Source: Doryteuthis pealeii
Lineage: Eukaryota > Mollusca > Cephalopoda > Myopsida > Loliginidae
Length of the DNA stretch: 64,000 nt
Assembly: GCA_023376005.1 (NCBI GenBank)
Contig: CM042156.1
Coordinates: 46,751,016 to 46,815,015, forward strand
Direction: 5' to 3'
A program made the position numbers and the translations under genes. The notes under the pieces were generated by a model. It had not been told where the DNA came from. It saw only the letters and a program-made list of their open reading frames with translations, and did not search any database. Positions 49,197-60,416 of the stretch are shown in pieces. The first letter of the stretch is position 1. Every line of letters begins with the position of its first letter.

Positions 49197-49611
49197 GAAA
49201 AAAAGATGTCAGGTGATAATTAAGTGTGATGAACAACCATTAAAAAATAACTTGGGTGTGTCGGGGGGGGGGGCAATGGAATAAAGTAACAGGTGAAGAT
49301 TTATCTATAGAACAGAGAACCTCGTCATATCTGTGCATAACTCTTTCCTTTGGGGACGAGATGTAAGAAATATGAAACCTAAAACAAGAATGCAATAACT
49401 TGTTGGGGGGAGGGGGCGATAAAAGTTTTTATCTTTCTGATCGTAATTTTTATTCTATGGATGAGTCAATTAGGTAAATTACCTTTTGGTTAAAATAGTT
49501 ACATTTCTTGTATTTGTGTTGGAGATACCTTTTGAACTCCAGGTAAAAGGTCCAGGATTTCTTTTAAATCTTGGGGCAGCACTATCTTTCACTTTCTGCT
49601 TGGCCTTTTAC

Positions 49612-49870
49612 CAACACTTCTGCACAAGCAGGATGTGACACAAGGTCAATTTCTAAAGTGGAATTTAACAAGTTTCAATTCAAAGTTTTCCTTTTCCTAG
49701 GCTGGTTGCGTAACCAAAGTTAAAAAGCCCAGTCTGCTCTGTTTACCCATAGCTGGAGGGAGAATAGTTGGATGCATATTTTTCCAAAGGGTATCAGTAC
49801 TATGTGAAATGCATCATCTAGGATTTAAATCCATTTCCAATGATGATAACCATTACACCACATGCCTCCT
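49612..49870 (-). repeat. SINE family A
   Basis: Tail side ggatgtgacacaaggtcaat, body tttacccatagctggaggga, head side ccattacaccacatgcctcc. Confidence 0.88.
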
Positions 49871-50630
49871 AATGAAAGATGATGACTATTCCATTTAAAA
49901 CTGATCATAGTTTAATAAAAAAAAAAAAAATTTAAATTAAAAAAAAAAAAAACAAGATAAAAACCCTTCAAAATGTCTAAAACGAGACAATTAAGATATT
50001 TAAGATAAAGAAATAAATAGATAAATCAAATAAAAAGAAGAAATGTTTAAAAAGATTTAAATTAAGTGTTTTTATTTGTTTTTTTTATTTGCTCACCCCC
50101 CAACCCCAACAAAACAAACATCTGCTTAAAACAAAAATTAGATAATTCATTGAATCTGTTTTATAATTTTGATCTAAGAAGTCAGCTGATTTGATTGGTC
50201 AATTCAATCAGCTTTTAAATTCTTTTGATTGGATATCAAAATTTGTACAAAAGGTCAAATCTGTACAATGATCAACTCAGTTTTCTCATCTCGACAAATA
50301 ATGACTAAAAATTTTTAAAATAAATGAAAAGATAAAAAAATAAAAAAGAATTTTTTTTAAATTTTAGAATTTTTTTTTTAGATTTGACTTTTGTTTTTGT
50401 CGAATTGAACATTGCGTAATTAATATGGAAATATCTTGGTTTTTCTTTTTTGTACAATTTGTCTTTAACTCGTTTAATGAATTAGAATTATTAGATTTGG
50501 TTTTAATTATTTCATTTAAGTGTTAGAGTTTTTATTTCCAGGAAAATCAAAGACGTTTAAGTGAGGATATAAGTGGTTGAAGGATTTAAAAAAAAAAAAA
50601 AGGTTTCTACTTTACAGCTGCTGATACTTG

Positions 50631-50676
<46 letters not shown>

Positions 50677-50790
50677 AACATTTTACTTCATTTAAATTTG
50701 AAACATTAATTCCTGGTTTTAATGAAATTGATTATATCAAAGTTAAGTCTAAAATGTTTTCACTGGCATGGAAACATATGAGGGTGTTGT
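49871..50790. other. Intergenic, no gene seen
   Basis: AT-rich; ends in a poly-A run of about 44 (50630-50673) before the minisatellite. Confidence 0.5.
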
Positions 50791-50799
50791 GTTACACAG

Positions 50800-51160
50800 G
50801 AAAAGTTACAATTTTGGCAAGGGAAGAGAATAAATCACAATTTTTGCAGGGGGGGGTCACAATTTTGGTAGGGAGGTGGGAAAAGTCACAATTTTTGCAG
50901 GTTGCAGGGAGGGAAAAGTCACAATTTTTGCACGTTGCAGGGAAAAGTCACAATTTTTGCAGGGAGGGAAAAGTCACAATTTTTGCAGGTTGCAGGAGGG
51001 AAAAGTCACAATTTTTGCAGGTTGCAGGGAGGGAAAAGTCACAATTTTTGCAGGTTGCAGGGAGGGAAAAGTCACAATTTTTGCAGGGAGGGAAAAGTCA
51101 CAATTTTGGCAGAGAGGGGCTCACAATTTTAAAAAGAGGGAAAAGTCACAATTTATAGTA
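50800..51160. repeat. Minisatellite with gtcacaatttttgcagg units
   Basis: About a dozen units of ggaaaagtcacaatttttgc, some with an added aggttgcaggga block, giving 20-, 23- and 33-base spacings. Reads open in all three + frames (up to 176 codons), which reflects the repeat and not a gene. Confidence 0.95.
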
Positions 51161-51454
51161 GCCAGTTAGGGTTACATTTTGTAGAGATATATAAATGATT
51201 TATGGAAGAAACACTTTTGGTTTAAGATTTTTTTTTTCCTGTGACATTTTTCATTCATGTTACACCAATCCCCATGCATTAAAAAAATCAGCATTCAATT
51301 TGCACTGAACACCAACAACAAGGAAATAATCAACTATATCCCCTACCAAGTTGATGTAACCAAAATTTTTCTGATCCCAAGCAGAAAATAGTGAATCAAT
51401 TCTAATCAGTTTTTGATTTGTATTTTTCTTTCATCTTAATTTATTTAGTTGCTT

Positions 51455-51460
<6 letters not shown>

Positions 51461-51497
<37 letters not shown>
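51461..51497. repeat. (TA)n microsatellite
   Basis: Directly before SINE B. Confidence 0.95.
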
Positions 51498-51502
<5 letters not shown>

Positions 51503-51506
51503 AACC

Positions 51507-51755
51507 ATCCATGTAGTTCGCTCAGTCAGTAGAACATCTGCCTAGGAACCACAAGGTTCCTGGTTCGATACCGGCCATCAACAACTTGGTGTATGAGTAG
51601 CACAGGGATCTGTGCAGTAAAGTAAGGAGCTGGTGGTAGTTGTTGCATTCCCTTTCAGATGCAAACACAATCACCTGGGTCTAGCACTAGTGAAAAGGGG
51701 ATAGATCTTATTGCTGTCAGTCTGATACTGACTTTAGACCACTTGACAATTGACG
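51507..51755 (+). repeat. SINE family B
   Basis: tagttcgctcagtcagtaga, ggaaccacaaggttcctggt, gatctgtgcagtaaagtaag, agcactagtgaaaaggggat. Confidence 0.9.
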
Positions 51756-51920
51756 TTTTACTATTTAACCCATAGCTTGGGGGAGGATATAAGGGGGTTC
51801 TTACTTTCACCAACGTTATTAGTCTGAAAGTGAACGTAATAGCAAGACTGAAGTTTGAACTCGATTACTACAATGTCACCATTCCAACATTTTAGCCACT
51901 ACAGACTCGCCCCCTGGTGA
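51756..51920 (-). repeat. SINE family F, tail missing
   Basis: ctatttaacccatagcttgg, tagcaagactgaagtttgaa, ttagccactacagactcgcc. Joined directly to the end of SINE B. Confidence 0.7.
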
Positions 51921-52189
51921 GATTTGAACTCAAAACCCTTCTGCCTCAGCAAATCCTGGTTAAATACAACAGCTGCTCTTGGCAAACAGACTAAAAAAAA
52001 AAACTCTAGGGTTTAGCAGAAAAGGTCTGATCAAACCTTTAAACGAACCCTTTATTTGGTAATGGCAGCTGCTGGTATTTCTTAATCAGGTTTCTTCAAA
52101 AGAAAAAGAAAAAAAAAATTAGGGACTCAAGTCTAAGTCTCGGAGACATTTCCAATTATTGATGTTTAATCATTGATGCAAGACTGTCC

Positions 52190-52445
52190 TTGGTGGCAAC
52201 AGGCTCTCTGTAGTGGACTGTTGATGTCTGAAGTCACCCTGGCACAACACCATGAAGCAAAGAGCTCCAGAAGAGAGTGATGGCAACAAAGTACCAGCAC
52301 ATCAACATCTGCAGAGACAGCCTTCACATGCGACATCTGTGGTCGAGGCTGTTTTTCAAATATTGGACTTCACAGTCACAGGAGGCACTGTAACTTCAGC
52401 ACAAGAACTAGATATTCTTCCAAGACTGCAATGCCAATATACTCA
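52190..52445 (+). pseudogene. LINE 3' end fragment, sister of 6097-6359
   Basis: tccttggtggcaacaggctc, gaagtcaccctggcacaaca and gtctgtggtcgaggctg-like finger region TFTCDICGR.. with GLHSH. Same stretch as at 6 kb, here on + strand. Confidence 0.65.
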
Positions 52446-52467
52446 TTGATGCAGAATGGTATGGTTT

Positions 52468-52910
52468 CTTTGTTTAATGGCATATCAACCCCTTGCAGGT
52501 TATTTAATGACAAAGCTATCCTTGTAGAAGAACAGTAGTAGTACTATTTAACCCATGGATGGGAGGTTACAACTTTTCTAAGGATATTAATCTGACAGTG
52601 AACATAATAGTGCAACTAGAGTTGTTGGACTATATTACCTTTAGGCACCCCTTTTTGATCTCGATTAAGAAAGGACATGTTTTTCATTTACACCGCCAAT
52701 ATCCGGTTATTTGTTAGGGGTTAGTTTTCTTTTATAATTTTTTTTAAAACATCTAAAAATCGTCAGTTAAAACAACCGGATATTGACGGTGTAAATGAAA
52801 AACATGTCCTTTCTTAATCGAGATCAAAAAGGGGTGCCTAAAGGTCATATGGTCCAAGTTGTTTACTAGTATAATGTCACAGTTTAGCACATTAGCCACA
52901 GAGATCCCCC
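52468..52910 (-). repeat. SINE family F carrying a hairpin insert
   Basis: Tail side aatggcatatcaaccccttg and body tatttaacccatggatggga run to about 52626. The head side resumes at 52856 (tactagtataatgtcacagt, ttagccacagagatcccc). Confidence 0.8.
52627..52855. mobile_element. Near-perfect long hairpin (MITE-like)
   Basis: Arms of about 90 bases: left contains aggcacccctttttgatctc and gacatgtttttcatttacac; right is the inverse with only a few mismatches. Loop about 60 bases. Inserted in a family F SINE. Confidence 0.9.
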
Positions 52911-53061
52911 CCCCCACCCGATTCAGAATGATAAACTGTTGAAAGTTGCAATAAAAAACAACAAAAAACAAAAGTAACTAAAAAATTGTGATAAAAGAAA
53001 ATAGAATTCAAAAACTGATAATAATGGGTGATGATAATTCTTCTTTAATAAATAAATAAAT

Positions 53062-53137
53062 ACAGGGTGACCCCCACCCCCCAAAAAATAAAGAAAACCC
53101 AAATTCTGTTTTTTTTTGGGGGGGGGGTCACCCTGTA
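53062..53137. repeat. Short inverted repeat, acagggtgaccccc ends
   Basis: tacagggtgacccccacccc pairs with ggggggggtcaccctgta. aataaataaata on both sides looks like a duplicated target or simple repeat. Confidence 0.75.
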
Positions 53138-53340
53138 AATAAATAAATAAGATAATATTGTTACAATTAGAAAATTTTGTAAAAGTGAAATATGATTGTC
53201 AATGTTGATTATGAATTTCATATTACAAATTTGATTAAAATGATCAAAACATGTTTGGGGGGTCGGATCAGATTCTTCCAATCCTCTTTTGGTTTATTGG
53301 GGGTCAGAAATGAAAACAGCAAAAAGTAATCAGTCACCAA

Positions 53341-53617
53341 TTTGATTAAAAAAAGAAAGAAAAAAGAAAAAAAAAAAAAAAAAAAAAGAAAAAAAGAAGA
53401 AAAAGAAAAAGAAAAAAAGAAGAAAAAAGAAGAAAAGAAGAAGAAAAAGAAAAAAGAAAAAGAAGAAGAAAAAGAAGAAAAAGAAGAAAAAGAAAAAAGA
53501 AAAAGAAAAAGAAAAAGAAAAAAGAAGAAAAAGAAAAAAAGAAAAAGAAGAAGAAAAAGAAGAAAAAGAAGAAAAAGAAAAAGAAAGAAAAAAAAAGAAA
53601 AAAAAGAAAGAAAAAAG
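53341..53617. repeat. 280-bp all-purine tract (GAA/GAAAAA)
   Basis: About 277 bases with essentially only G and A on the + strand. Long Lys/Glu and Phe/Ser frames over it are artefacts. Confidence 0.97.
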
Positions 53618-53689
53618 ACAAGCCAGAGAAGAGGGTGTCTAATCATTTCCACAAAAAGAAACCAAGTGATTTAAAAAGGAGGTTAGGTT

Positions 53690-53736
53690 ATTTCGTTTAA
53701 TGGCATATCAACCCCTTGCAGGTTATTTAATGCCAC
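53690..53736 (-). repeat. E/F-type tail only
   Basis: tttaatggcatatcaacccc, ttgcaggttatttaatgcca. Confidence 0.75.
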
Positions 53737-54220
53737 ATCTTGTTTTGTTGTATATACAAGTTATAGGCGAATAGTTTGGAGGTAAATATCTTATTTCTAA
53801 ATAAATTGTTAGTGAGAGATAAAATTTAGAAGTCAATTTTGCTTTATGGGTGTGGAAAAATACACCTGTACATAATTTTATTTCATAGATGTATCTTATT
53901 TATCCGATTTATAAGTTTTGGTGATTAAAGAGGAGGAGGGGGTGATGATGAGGATATTAGTATCTTAATGTGCATTTCAAAATAATTCTAAGAGAGAGGG
54001 GGGGGGGAACTTTTCAAATTGTATTTTATTCCATTTTGATCTTTAAAATTTGCAAAACAGCAACAAAATTTGTCTTGTTCGCTGCCAACAAAATTTCATG
54101 AACAGAATATTTTCTTTTTAAAATTGCACTTTTTTCTTTGTCTAGGTTCTTTTTATTTATGGTGTTACATCCAAATTCCCTCCAGCTGAATAAATACAAC
54201 ACCACCAGAAGGAGACATGG

Positions 54221-54265
<45 letters not shown>

Positions 54266-54292
54266 TACATACATACATACATACACACACAT
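54221..54292. repeat. (TA)n(CA)n(CATA)n microsatellite
   Basis: Left border of MITE copy 4. Confidence 0.95.
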
Positions 54293-54298
54293 GCACAA

Positions 54299-54638
54299 AG
54301 ATGCTGATAGGTATGTGTTCTGCATCCTTGATGCATAAAAATCAAAAATGATGTAAAAAATTTTTTTTTAAATTTAAAAAAATCGTATCCATATGTCCCA
54401 GTATTTTGTTTTTTTCTTCCTTCACCATTTCAAGCTAACTGTAAATACATATCAATATTTTCTTGGAAACGAATTACACTGTATGGGTACAAGGTAGGAG
54501 TTAGACAGCTTTAGTTGTTCATAGATAAAAACTCTGCAATTTATTAAGAAACTTTAGTTGGAACTCAAATTTCCTGAGGACTCATTCAAATCAAATTCTT
54601 GCGTCCCAAGAGGCACTAAATTAAAAAGCTATCAGCAT

Positions 54639-54640
<2 letters not shown>
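54299..54640 (-). mobile_element. TA-targeting MITE, copy 4
   Basis: Left agatgctgataggtatgtgt, right aaagctatcagcatcctt followed by (TA)n. Contains two insertions relative to copy 3, including an A/T-rich block near 54355. Confidence 0.85.

Positions 54641-54641
<1 letters not shown>

Positions 54642-54682
<41 letters not shown>
54642..54682. repeat. (TA)n microsatellite
   Basis: Right border of MITE copy 4. Confidence 0.95.
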
Positions 54683-54685
<3 letters not shown>

Positions 54686-54831
54686 CTCTACTAACGTATT
54701 AAGCACTTTATGTTTGTTATATCGCCGCCTTATCATTGTAAAACTTGCAACAGCTAACCATTGTGACCATTTTCACCGGTAAGTCACTTTTTTCCACAAA
54801 AAACACACACATTATATATATATATATATAA

Positions 54832-55082
54832 GGTTGAGAGAGAAAGAGAAATATTTTAGGTAGAGAGAGAGAGAGAGAGGTTTTAGGTAGAGAGAGAGAG
54901 AGAGAGAGAGGGATAGAGGGTAGAGAAAGAGAGAGAGAGAGAGATAGATAGAGGTAGAGAGATAGATAGAGTAGAGAGAGAGATAGATAGAGGTAGAGAG
55001 AGAGAGAGAGAGAGGGGGTAGAGAGATTTTAGGTAGGGAGAGAGAAAGCGAAAAAGATTAAGGCTGAGAGAAAGAGAGAGTT
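54832..55082. repeat. GA-rich satellite-like tract
   Basis: Runs of gagaga broken by ttttaggta and gatagatagaggtaga blocks. Confidence 0.9.
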
Positions 55083-55690
55083 TAAAAAAGATCCCCATAG
55101 AGCAAAGGATAGAACCTCACCTTGTTGAATCGGGGGGTGGGGGCGTGGAGGTTAGATAGTAAAGGAAATGAAGCGGAGAAGGATTTGAGGAAAATTTAGA
55201 ATCACCTTTGAAAATAAAAAAAGGGAAGAGCCATGCCAGGGAGAAAGATAAGAATTCCACCCACACCAGGGAATCCCCAGAGAAATTCAATCCTCTTTCC
55301 ACAGATAGAAGCATCTTGATGAACTGTTTGGCATAGAGTTGATCAAATTTGTACTGTTCACCCAACCTCCTTCTTTACCACCTTCAACTGACTTCAAGGG
55401 CCAAACTGGGTCCCTCACCCCATGAATAGACTGATGTTATCTCTTAATGAGGACCCTGGAGTCTGCAAAGGTGATAGGCTCTTGGGTGGAAGAAGCACTC
55501 GGCCAGAGAGTAGTTAAGATAAAATTCCATATTTCAAGATATTGCTGAGATTATTGGCACAAATTAAGAAACATTTTTTTTGTTGTTGGTGGAAGATTCT
55601 TCACAATCATCAACCCACTTTTCTAGTTTATTTTTTTCATCCATTGATATCAATTTTCATTTAAAAAGAAGTAAACCTTTTTTACCTTGT
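55083..55690. other. Intergenic, no gene seen
   Basis: Less AT-rich stretch without recognised repeat; an 82-codon - frame (55365-55117) shows no family. Confidence 0.45.
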
Positions 55691-55749
55691 ATCATTTAGA
55701 TTATTCAGACTAATATCATCATCTACATTGTTATTGTTATGAATTTTGT

Positions 55750-56048
55750 GGTCATCTTTAGGCTTCAAGCAAGAGCACTGTCCTGCGGAAATCCCTTGTG
55801 TTAAGCAGATCACGAGAAGAAATCTTTGTTTACTCTTTGATGTCCCTTAATGTTGGGTATGATCCTTTGGTTGTTCCTTGGTGTTGCAGGTCCACGCGTC
55901 AATGCCAAACAAAGCGCAAATGAATGATTGTCAATACCAGCGATTAAATAGTTAACTAACACATTCGGGCTGTTGATTGGCTGGGGTTTAAACCACGTGA
56001 CCTTGCTTAGTCTATAAATTTAAGTGGTGGATTTCAGCACTCCTTACA
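55750..56048 (+). repeat. 300-bp LTR-like unit, copy 2
   Basis: ggtcatctttaggcttcaag, attaaatagttaactaacac, gctgttgattggctggggtt (inverted CCAAT-type) then agtctataaatttaagtgg (TATA-like). Order fits a + strand promoter. Confidence 0.6.
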
Positions 56049-56880
56049 TACCAAAAATAATCCAACAGTTATCTGTACAACATTTCGGCCGATGTGCCCT
56101 CCGACCTTCTTCAGGTATTTCTTGTCTGACCCACGAGCCTTCTTGAACTTGAGAACCTTCTCTTCGAACTCACAAGCCTTCGTTTCAAACTCAAGAGCCT
56201 TCTTATCATAATCGGGAACATTCACGGAACTTTGAAACCAACCCTTTATTCAATCTATGGGGGTATACTGTTCTCATTCCGCTAATCGTAACTGGGTACA
56301 AGTATTAAGATGTGTTAATTATTAGTTTGACGAGATGGTTCCCGAGTTCGAGAAGGCTCCTAAGTTCAACAAGAAATGCCTGAAGAAGGCCAGAGGGCAC
56401 ATCGGCAGAAACGTTGTGCAGATAACTATGTAGATGAGGACAATAGTTCAAATAATCCAAATGATAAAAATTATCAAGCCTCATCTCAAAAATTCAGAAA
56501 AATACTTTTTTTACCTTATTTGTCGGAAGTTTTGGAAGCATGGCACAACGGATATAAGGGTTGAGTTAATATACTTCTAAGTGACAATCATCTGTAGGCT
56601 GCAGGTTCAATCCTGACCACGAGCAATAAGAATATAAAATACTTAACATAGCTTAACACTTGTACCTGGTCATGATTAACTGAATGAGTTTATTCAGTCT
56701 AAGGTGGATTGAATAAAGAGTTCAGTTTGAAGTTCCATGAAGGCTCCCAATTATGATGTAAAGTTTCCCCTGAGTTTGACATAAAACACCTGAAGAAGGC
56801 CAGAGGGTATATCAGCTGAAATATTGTATATATAACAATAAAGATGAGTACAACAGTCCAACAAATCTAAATATTTCAAA
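56048..56880. repeat. Three SINE G copies, the first inverted
   Basis: 56048-56330 (-): acaacatttcggccgatgtg and a run of ttcgaactcacaagccttcg-like units. 56330-56525 (+): gaagaaggccagagggcaca, tcggcagaaacgttgtgcag. 56540-56880 (+): with head ggcacaacggatataagggt, B box caggttcaatcctgacc, and tail gaagaaggccagagggtata. Confidence 0.8.
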
Positions 56881-56916
56881 CTTTTTGACATTCTTTAATT
56901 TACAGTTTGACTGTCC

Positions 56917-57056
56917 CATCATTGTGTAATGGTCAACAAGCAAGTCTCATAGATCCAATTACTACTGAATAGCAAAGTTTGATCCTCATGGATGCCCCAT
57001 ACTTGCAACCTTGTGTCATATCCTACGAGTGGTGAACACGTTGGGTAAATAAATAC
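56917..57056 (+). repeat. SINE family C
   Basis: tcccatcattgtgtaatggt, gtttgatcctcatggatgcc, aaccttgtgtcatatcctac, ttgggtaaataaatacctac. Confidence 0.88.
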
Positions 57057-57299
57057 CTACTGTACATGTTTAAGATATTAATCAATAAAACTTGTATGCT
57101 GACTAAATTTCAGGTTCAATAAAACAATTCCAATATTTTTTTATCAATATTATTGGAGGGGGCGGATTAACCTGGAGGATTATCCAATATATATGGATCT
57201 CTATTCTTTATACTGACTGACCTCTCTATCATAATCGAGACTGGGTAAAGTAATTATAAGAAGAGTAAATTTGATGAATGGATGCTTCACCATAAGTAA

Positions 57300-57556
57300 A
57301 GTAAAAGTAAAGTCGTCAGGGCAGCCTAAAGTCAGTACCAGCCAGTCAGCGAGGGAGTCTATCCCCTTTTCAATAGCGCTAGACCAAGGAGATTGTTTTT
57401 AGCGTCTGAGGTGGAGCGCCACACCTACCATCAGCTCCTTACTTTACCGCACAGATCCCTGTGCTACTCATACGCTGAGTTAGCGAGGGTCGGTACCGAA
57501 CTAGGAACCTTGTGGTTTCTAGCCGAACACTCTACCAACTGAGCTAACCGGCCCCT
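57300..57556 (-). repeat. SINE family B, full-length
   Basis: taaagtcgtcagggcagcct, ccccttttcaatagcgctag, ctaccatcagctccttactt, ctctaccaactgagctaacc. One of the least decayed copies. Confidence 0.93.
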
Positions 57557-57596
57557 ATTATATTGGAGAGGGTACCATGCTCGGTATTTCTCTTTG

Positions 57597-57842
57597 GTTT
57601 GGTTTATTTGTTTAATGACATATCAACTGAGTTGGATTATGTAATGCCAAAGCTATCCTTGCAGAAGAACAGTAGTGATACTATTTAACCTATAGCTGGT
57701 GGGATGGGGGGGGTTCATACCTTTCCCAAGAGTATTAGTCCAAAAGAGAATGTAATAGCAAGACTGGGGCTGGAACCCGCTTACTACGATGTCACAATCC
57801 AGTTTGTTACCTATGACGTCATGGGGAGTACCCTTATTTCTG
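57597..57842 (-). repeat. SINE family F
   Basis: taatgacatatcaactgagt (tail), ctatttaacctatagctggt, ttcatacctttcccaagagt, inverted B box ctggggctggaaccc. Confidence 0.8.
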
Positions 57843-57999
57843 TTTTTTTTATCAGCTCTCAAGGAACTGAGGGATATTTGATGGTGCCCATCTCTTTATA
57901 TAATCATGCAACAGATTGCACTGGTTTATATGGTACCAAGAGCAAGGAACAGTCTTTGATCTGACCTATCAGTTCTTTCATTGTGGTATGCAAGAGGCA

Positions 58000-58310
58000 T
58001 TTGTGATGTAATAGTAGTTATCATCACCGGAAATGGATACTGAGACCAGAGTTCAAATCCTAGATGAGACTGTTTGCATATCATATAGGGCTAATACTCT
58101 TGGGAAAAGTATGCATCCAAACTATTCTCCCTCCAGCTATGGGTAAATAGTAAAGCAAACTGGGCTTTTTAACCATTTTAGAAGGAAATTTGAATTGAAA
58201 CCTGTTAAACTTTTAAACGTTAAAAGTTTTGTTAAAAGGAAAAAAAAAAATGACCTTGTCTCACATCCTCTGTGTGTGTGTGTGTGGGGGGGGGTAAAAA
58301 TACATACTAG
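58000..58310 (+). repeat. SINE family A
   Basis: aggcatttgtgatgtaatag, gagttcaaatcctagatgag, actcttgggaaaagtatgca, tgaccttgtctcacatcctc. Confidence 0.85.
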
Positions 58311-58344
58311 TGACAAAACTATATCTATTTTCATTAGGTCATGC

Positions 58345-58745
58345 TGAAAGCAGATTCCCATGACTCACCACCCGTCCCTATCATTCATCACTTCTGGCCA
58401 GTCCTCCACATGGCATCCAGTGTCTGTACAGAAAGCAATGCCAATATATGCATAGGAATTGCATGGACTGCTATAGACAGATTATCGATAATATGAAAAT
58501 CTGATCTCTCTGATAAAGTGAGAATTCTTCCAAGCTGTAGCCATATCAGTGCTATTGTATGGCTGCACCACTTGAACTTTAATGAAACGCTTGGAGAAAA
58601 AGCTAGATGGGAACTACGCAAGGATGTTGTCTGCTGTCTCTGACAAATCCTGAAAACAGTACCTTACAAAAAAGCAACTCTGCCGCCACTTACCACCTAT
58701 ATCACACAAACCACATCCAATAGGGAGTACATATGGGGAAGTGGT
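58345..58745 (+). pseudogene. LINE reverse-transcriptase C-terminal fragment
   Basis: One + frame near 58540-58640 reads LYGCTTWTLMKRLEKKLDGN then YARMLSAVSDKS and stops; QLCRHLPPI follows. YGCTTWTL.KRLEKKLDG is a very common LINE block. Frames are broken and the start is missing. Confidence 0.75.
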
Positions 58746-58824
58746 TAATGTGCTGGACTGCAACATCAAACTCTAGTCTCACAAAAATAAAAATATAAAA
58801 AGATCCATTTTTTTGTTTTTAGCT

Positions 58825-59083
58825 TATAGTAAAGTAGGCAGAGTGGCTTATTGTCGGTATCAGCCAGACAGCAAGAAAGTCTATCCTCTTTCTTACTAGC
58901 GCTAGACCAGGGAGATTGTTTTTGCATCTGGGGTGGAGTGCCACACCTATCACCAGCTCACCACTTTGTCTCGCACAGATCCAAGCAGTACTACTCATGC
59001 ACTGAGTTAGTGAAGGCTGGTATCAAACCAAGAACCTTGTGGTTCAGAGTTGAATGCTCTACTAACTGAGCTAAACTAGCCTC
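58825..59083 (-). repeat. SINE family B
   Basis: gtaggcagagtggcttattg, cttactagcgctagaccagg, ctctactaactgagctaaac. Confidence 0.9.
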
Positions 59084-59089
59084 TTTAAG

Positions 59090-59950
59090 AAAATAATACG
59101 GACTTAATAGATGATGGATTTATATGTAAAGACTTTATTAGAAATTAGAATTGCTGAAATTATGCTGTCTAGACTTAAAAAATAAATAAAAAAGACAAAA
59201 AAATACATATGTGCAATTTCTAAAAAAAAAAAGTGCATTGTAAGGAACCTAAAAGCAGTTGAAGCTTTTTTCTTTTTTTTTTTTTTCAATTATAAAATGG
59301 GTAATTTTTTCCCCAAATTAAAAACAGCATAAAAAAAGTTCAATTTTAATTGACAAAAAGAAAGGAAATTGTTTTTATTGCTATCATAAGCAAAATGAAA
59401 ATTAATTGTTAAGAATATTTGTAATTCTAAACCAGTCTCTCTTTTTCTTAAATTAAAAATTCATTTTTTTTTCATTTATTTATTTTTTATTTTTTTAAAA
59501 ACTAATTTGCAAGTTTGGAAATCCATAGTAATCTAACCATATTCTTAAAACACCTGGTAATTAAAAATAAAATAAAAAAATAATTGAATTTATTTAAGGA
59601 TTTCATTTTTTTTTTCACTGAAGTGTTCTCTAGCAGTGGCAGTACAAGGGTGGCACAGTCAGAGAGGGGCAGCTGCCACGGTGTGCAGATTCGGGTTTTG
59701 TGCAAAATCACCCTAACCCAAAAGTCTTTGTGGTGCTATAACCTTGAAATATATTAACTAACTTTTGCAACAATACATCTGAATTGTGGATGCATTGAAT
59801 TTAAAAAGTGGACAGGAAGATGAAACTTTGAAAAATCTGAATTCCGTATTTATTTGGCCACGATTCCAATTGACATTGGCTATTTCTCTTTGTTGTAATT
59901 CATGTATCAGTGTTAAGAGATAAATAATAGGAAGAAACACGACAAGTATT
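59090..59950. other. Intergenic, no gene seen
   Basis: AT-rich with homopolymer runs; nothing recognised. Confidence 0.5.
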
Positions 59951-59955
59951 AAAGA

Positions 59956-60225
59956 TAGGGAAAAAGGTTTACTAAGCAAAGATACAAGGTGAACAGAGTA
60001 ATCAGCAATTGCAAGGTTGAATCAAAAAGTTTTGTTAGATCTGGTTTCTCTTCCTATTATGTCTCTTACCTCTAATATAAAAAAGTTGATAACTTTTTTT
60101 TTTCTTTTTTTTTACTGAGCAAACAGGTTGAACTGTAAATCTGAGCTAAACATAGGGGAAAAGGTTTACTAAACAAAGATACAAGGTGAACAGAGTAATT
60201 AGCAAGTCCTGTGAGATCTTGTTTC
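59956..60225. repeat. Direct duplication, two 70-bp copies
   Basis: gggaaaaaggtttactaagc with acaaaggtgaacagagtaat-type sequence at 59956-60030 recurs at 60156-60228. Lies beyond the 3' end of the copia remnant and could be part of its LTR. Confidence 0.65.
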
Positions 60226-60416
60226 TCTCTTCCAAAATTTTGTCAGACATTTTTTATAGGTAAAACAGACGATTTCATTCTCATTATTTAGGTACTATAT
60301 GACATTCATCTTGCTTCCTTAACCAAAAGGATCAATGAAAAAGAATTGTTCCTCTGCATGGAAAACAGTCGGCATATTCTACGGCCCATACCGACAGGGC
60401 GATATTATAAGTTCAT

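Noticed and set aside
50628..51158. 176-residue repeat protein
   Set aside because: Minisatellite open in three frames, starting in a poly-A run.
53218..53674. Lys/Glu-rich and Phe/Ser-rich proteins of 90-144 residues
   Set aside because: They are translations of the purine tract on both strands.
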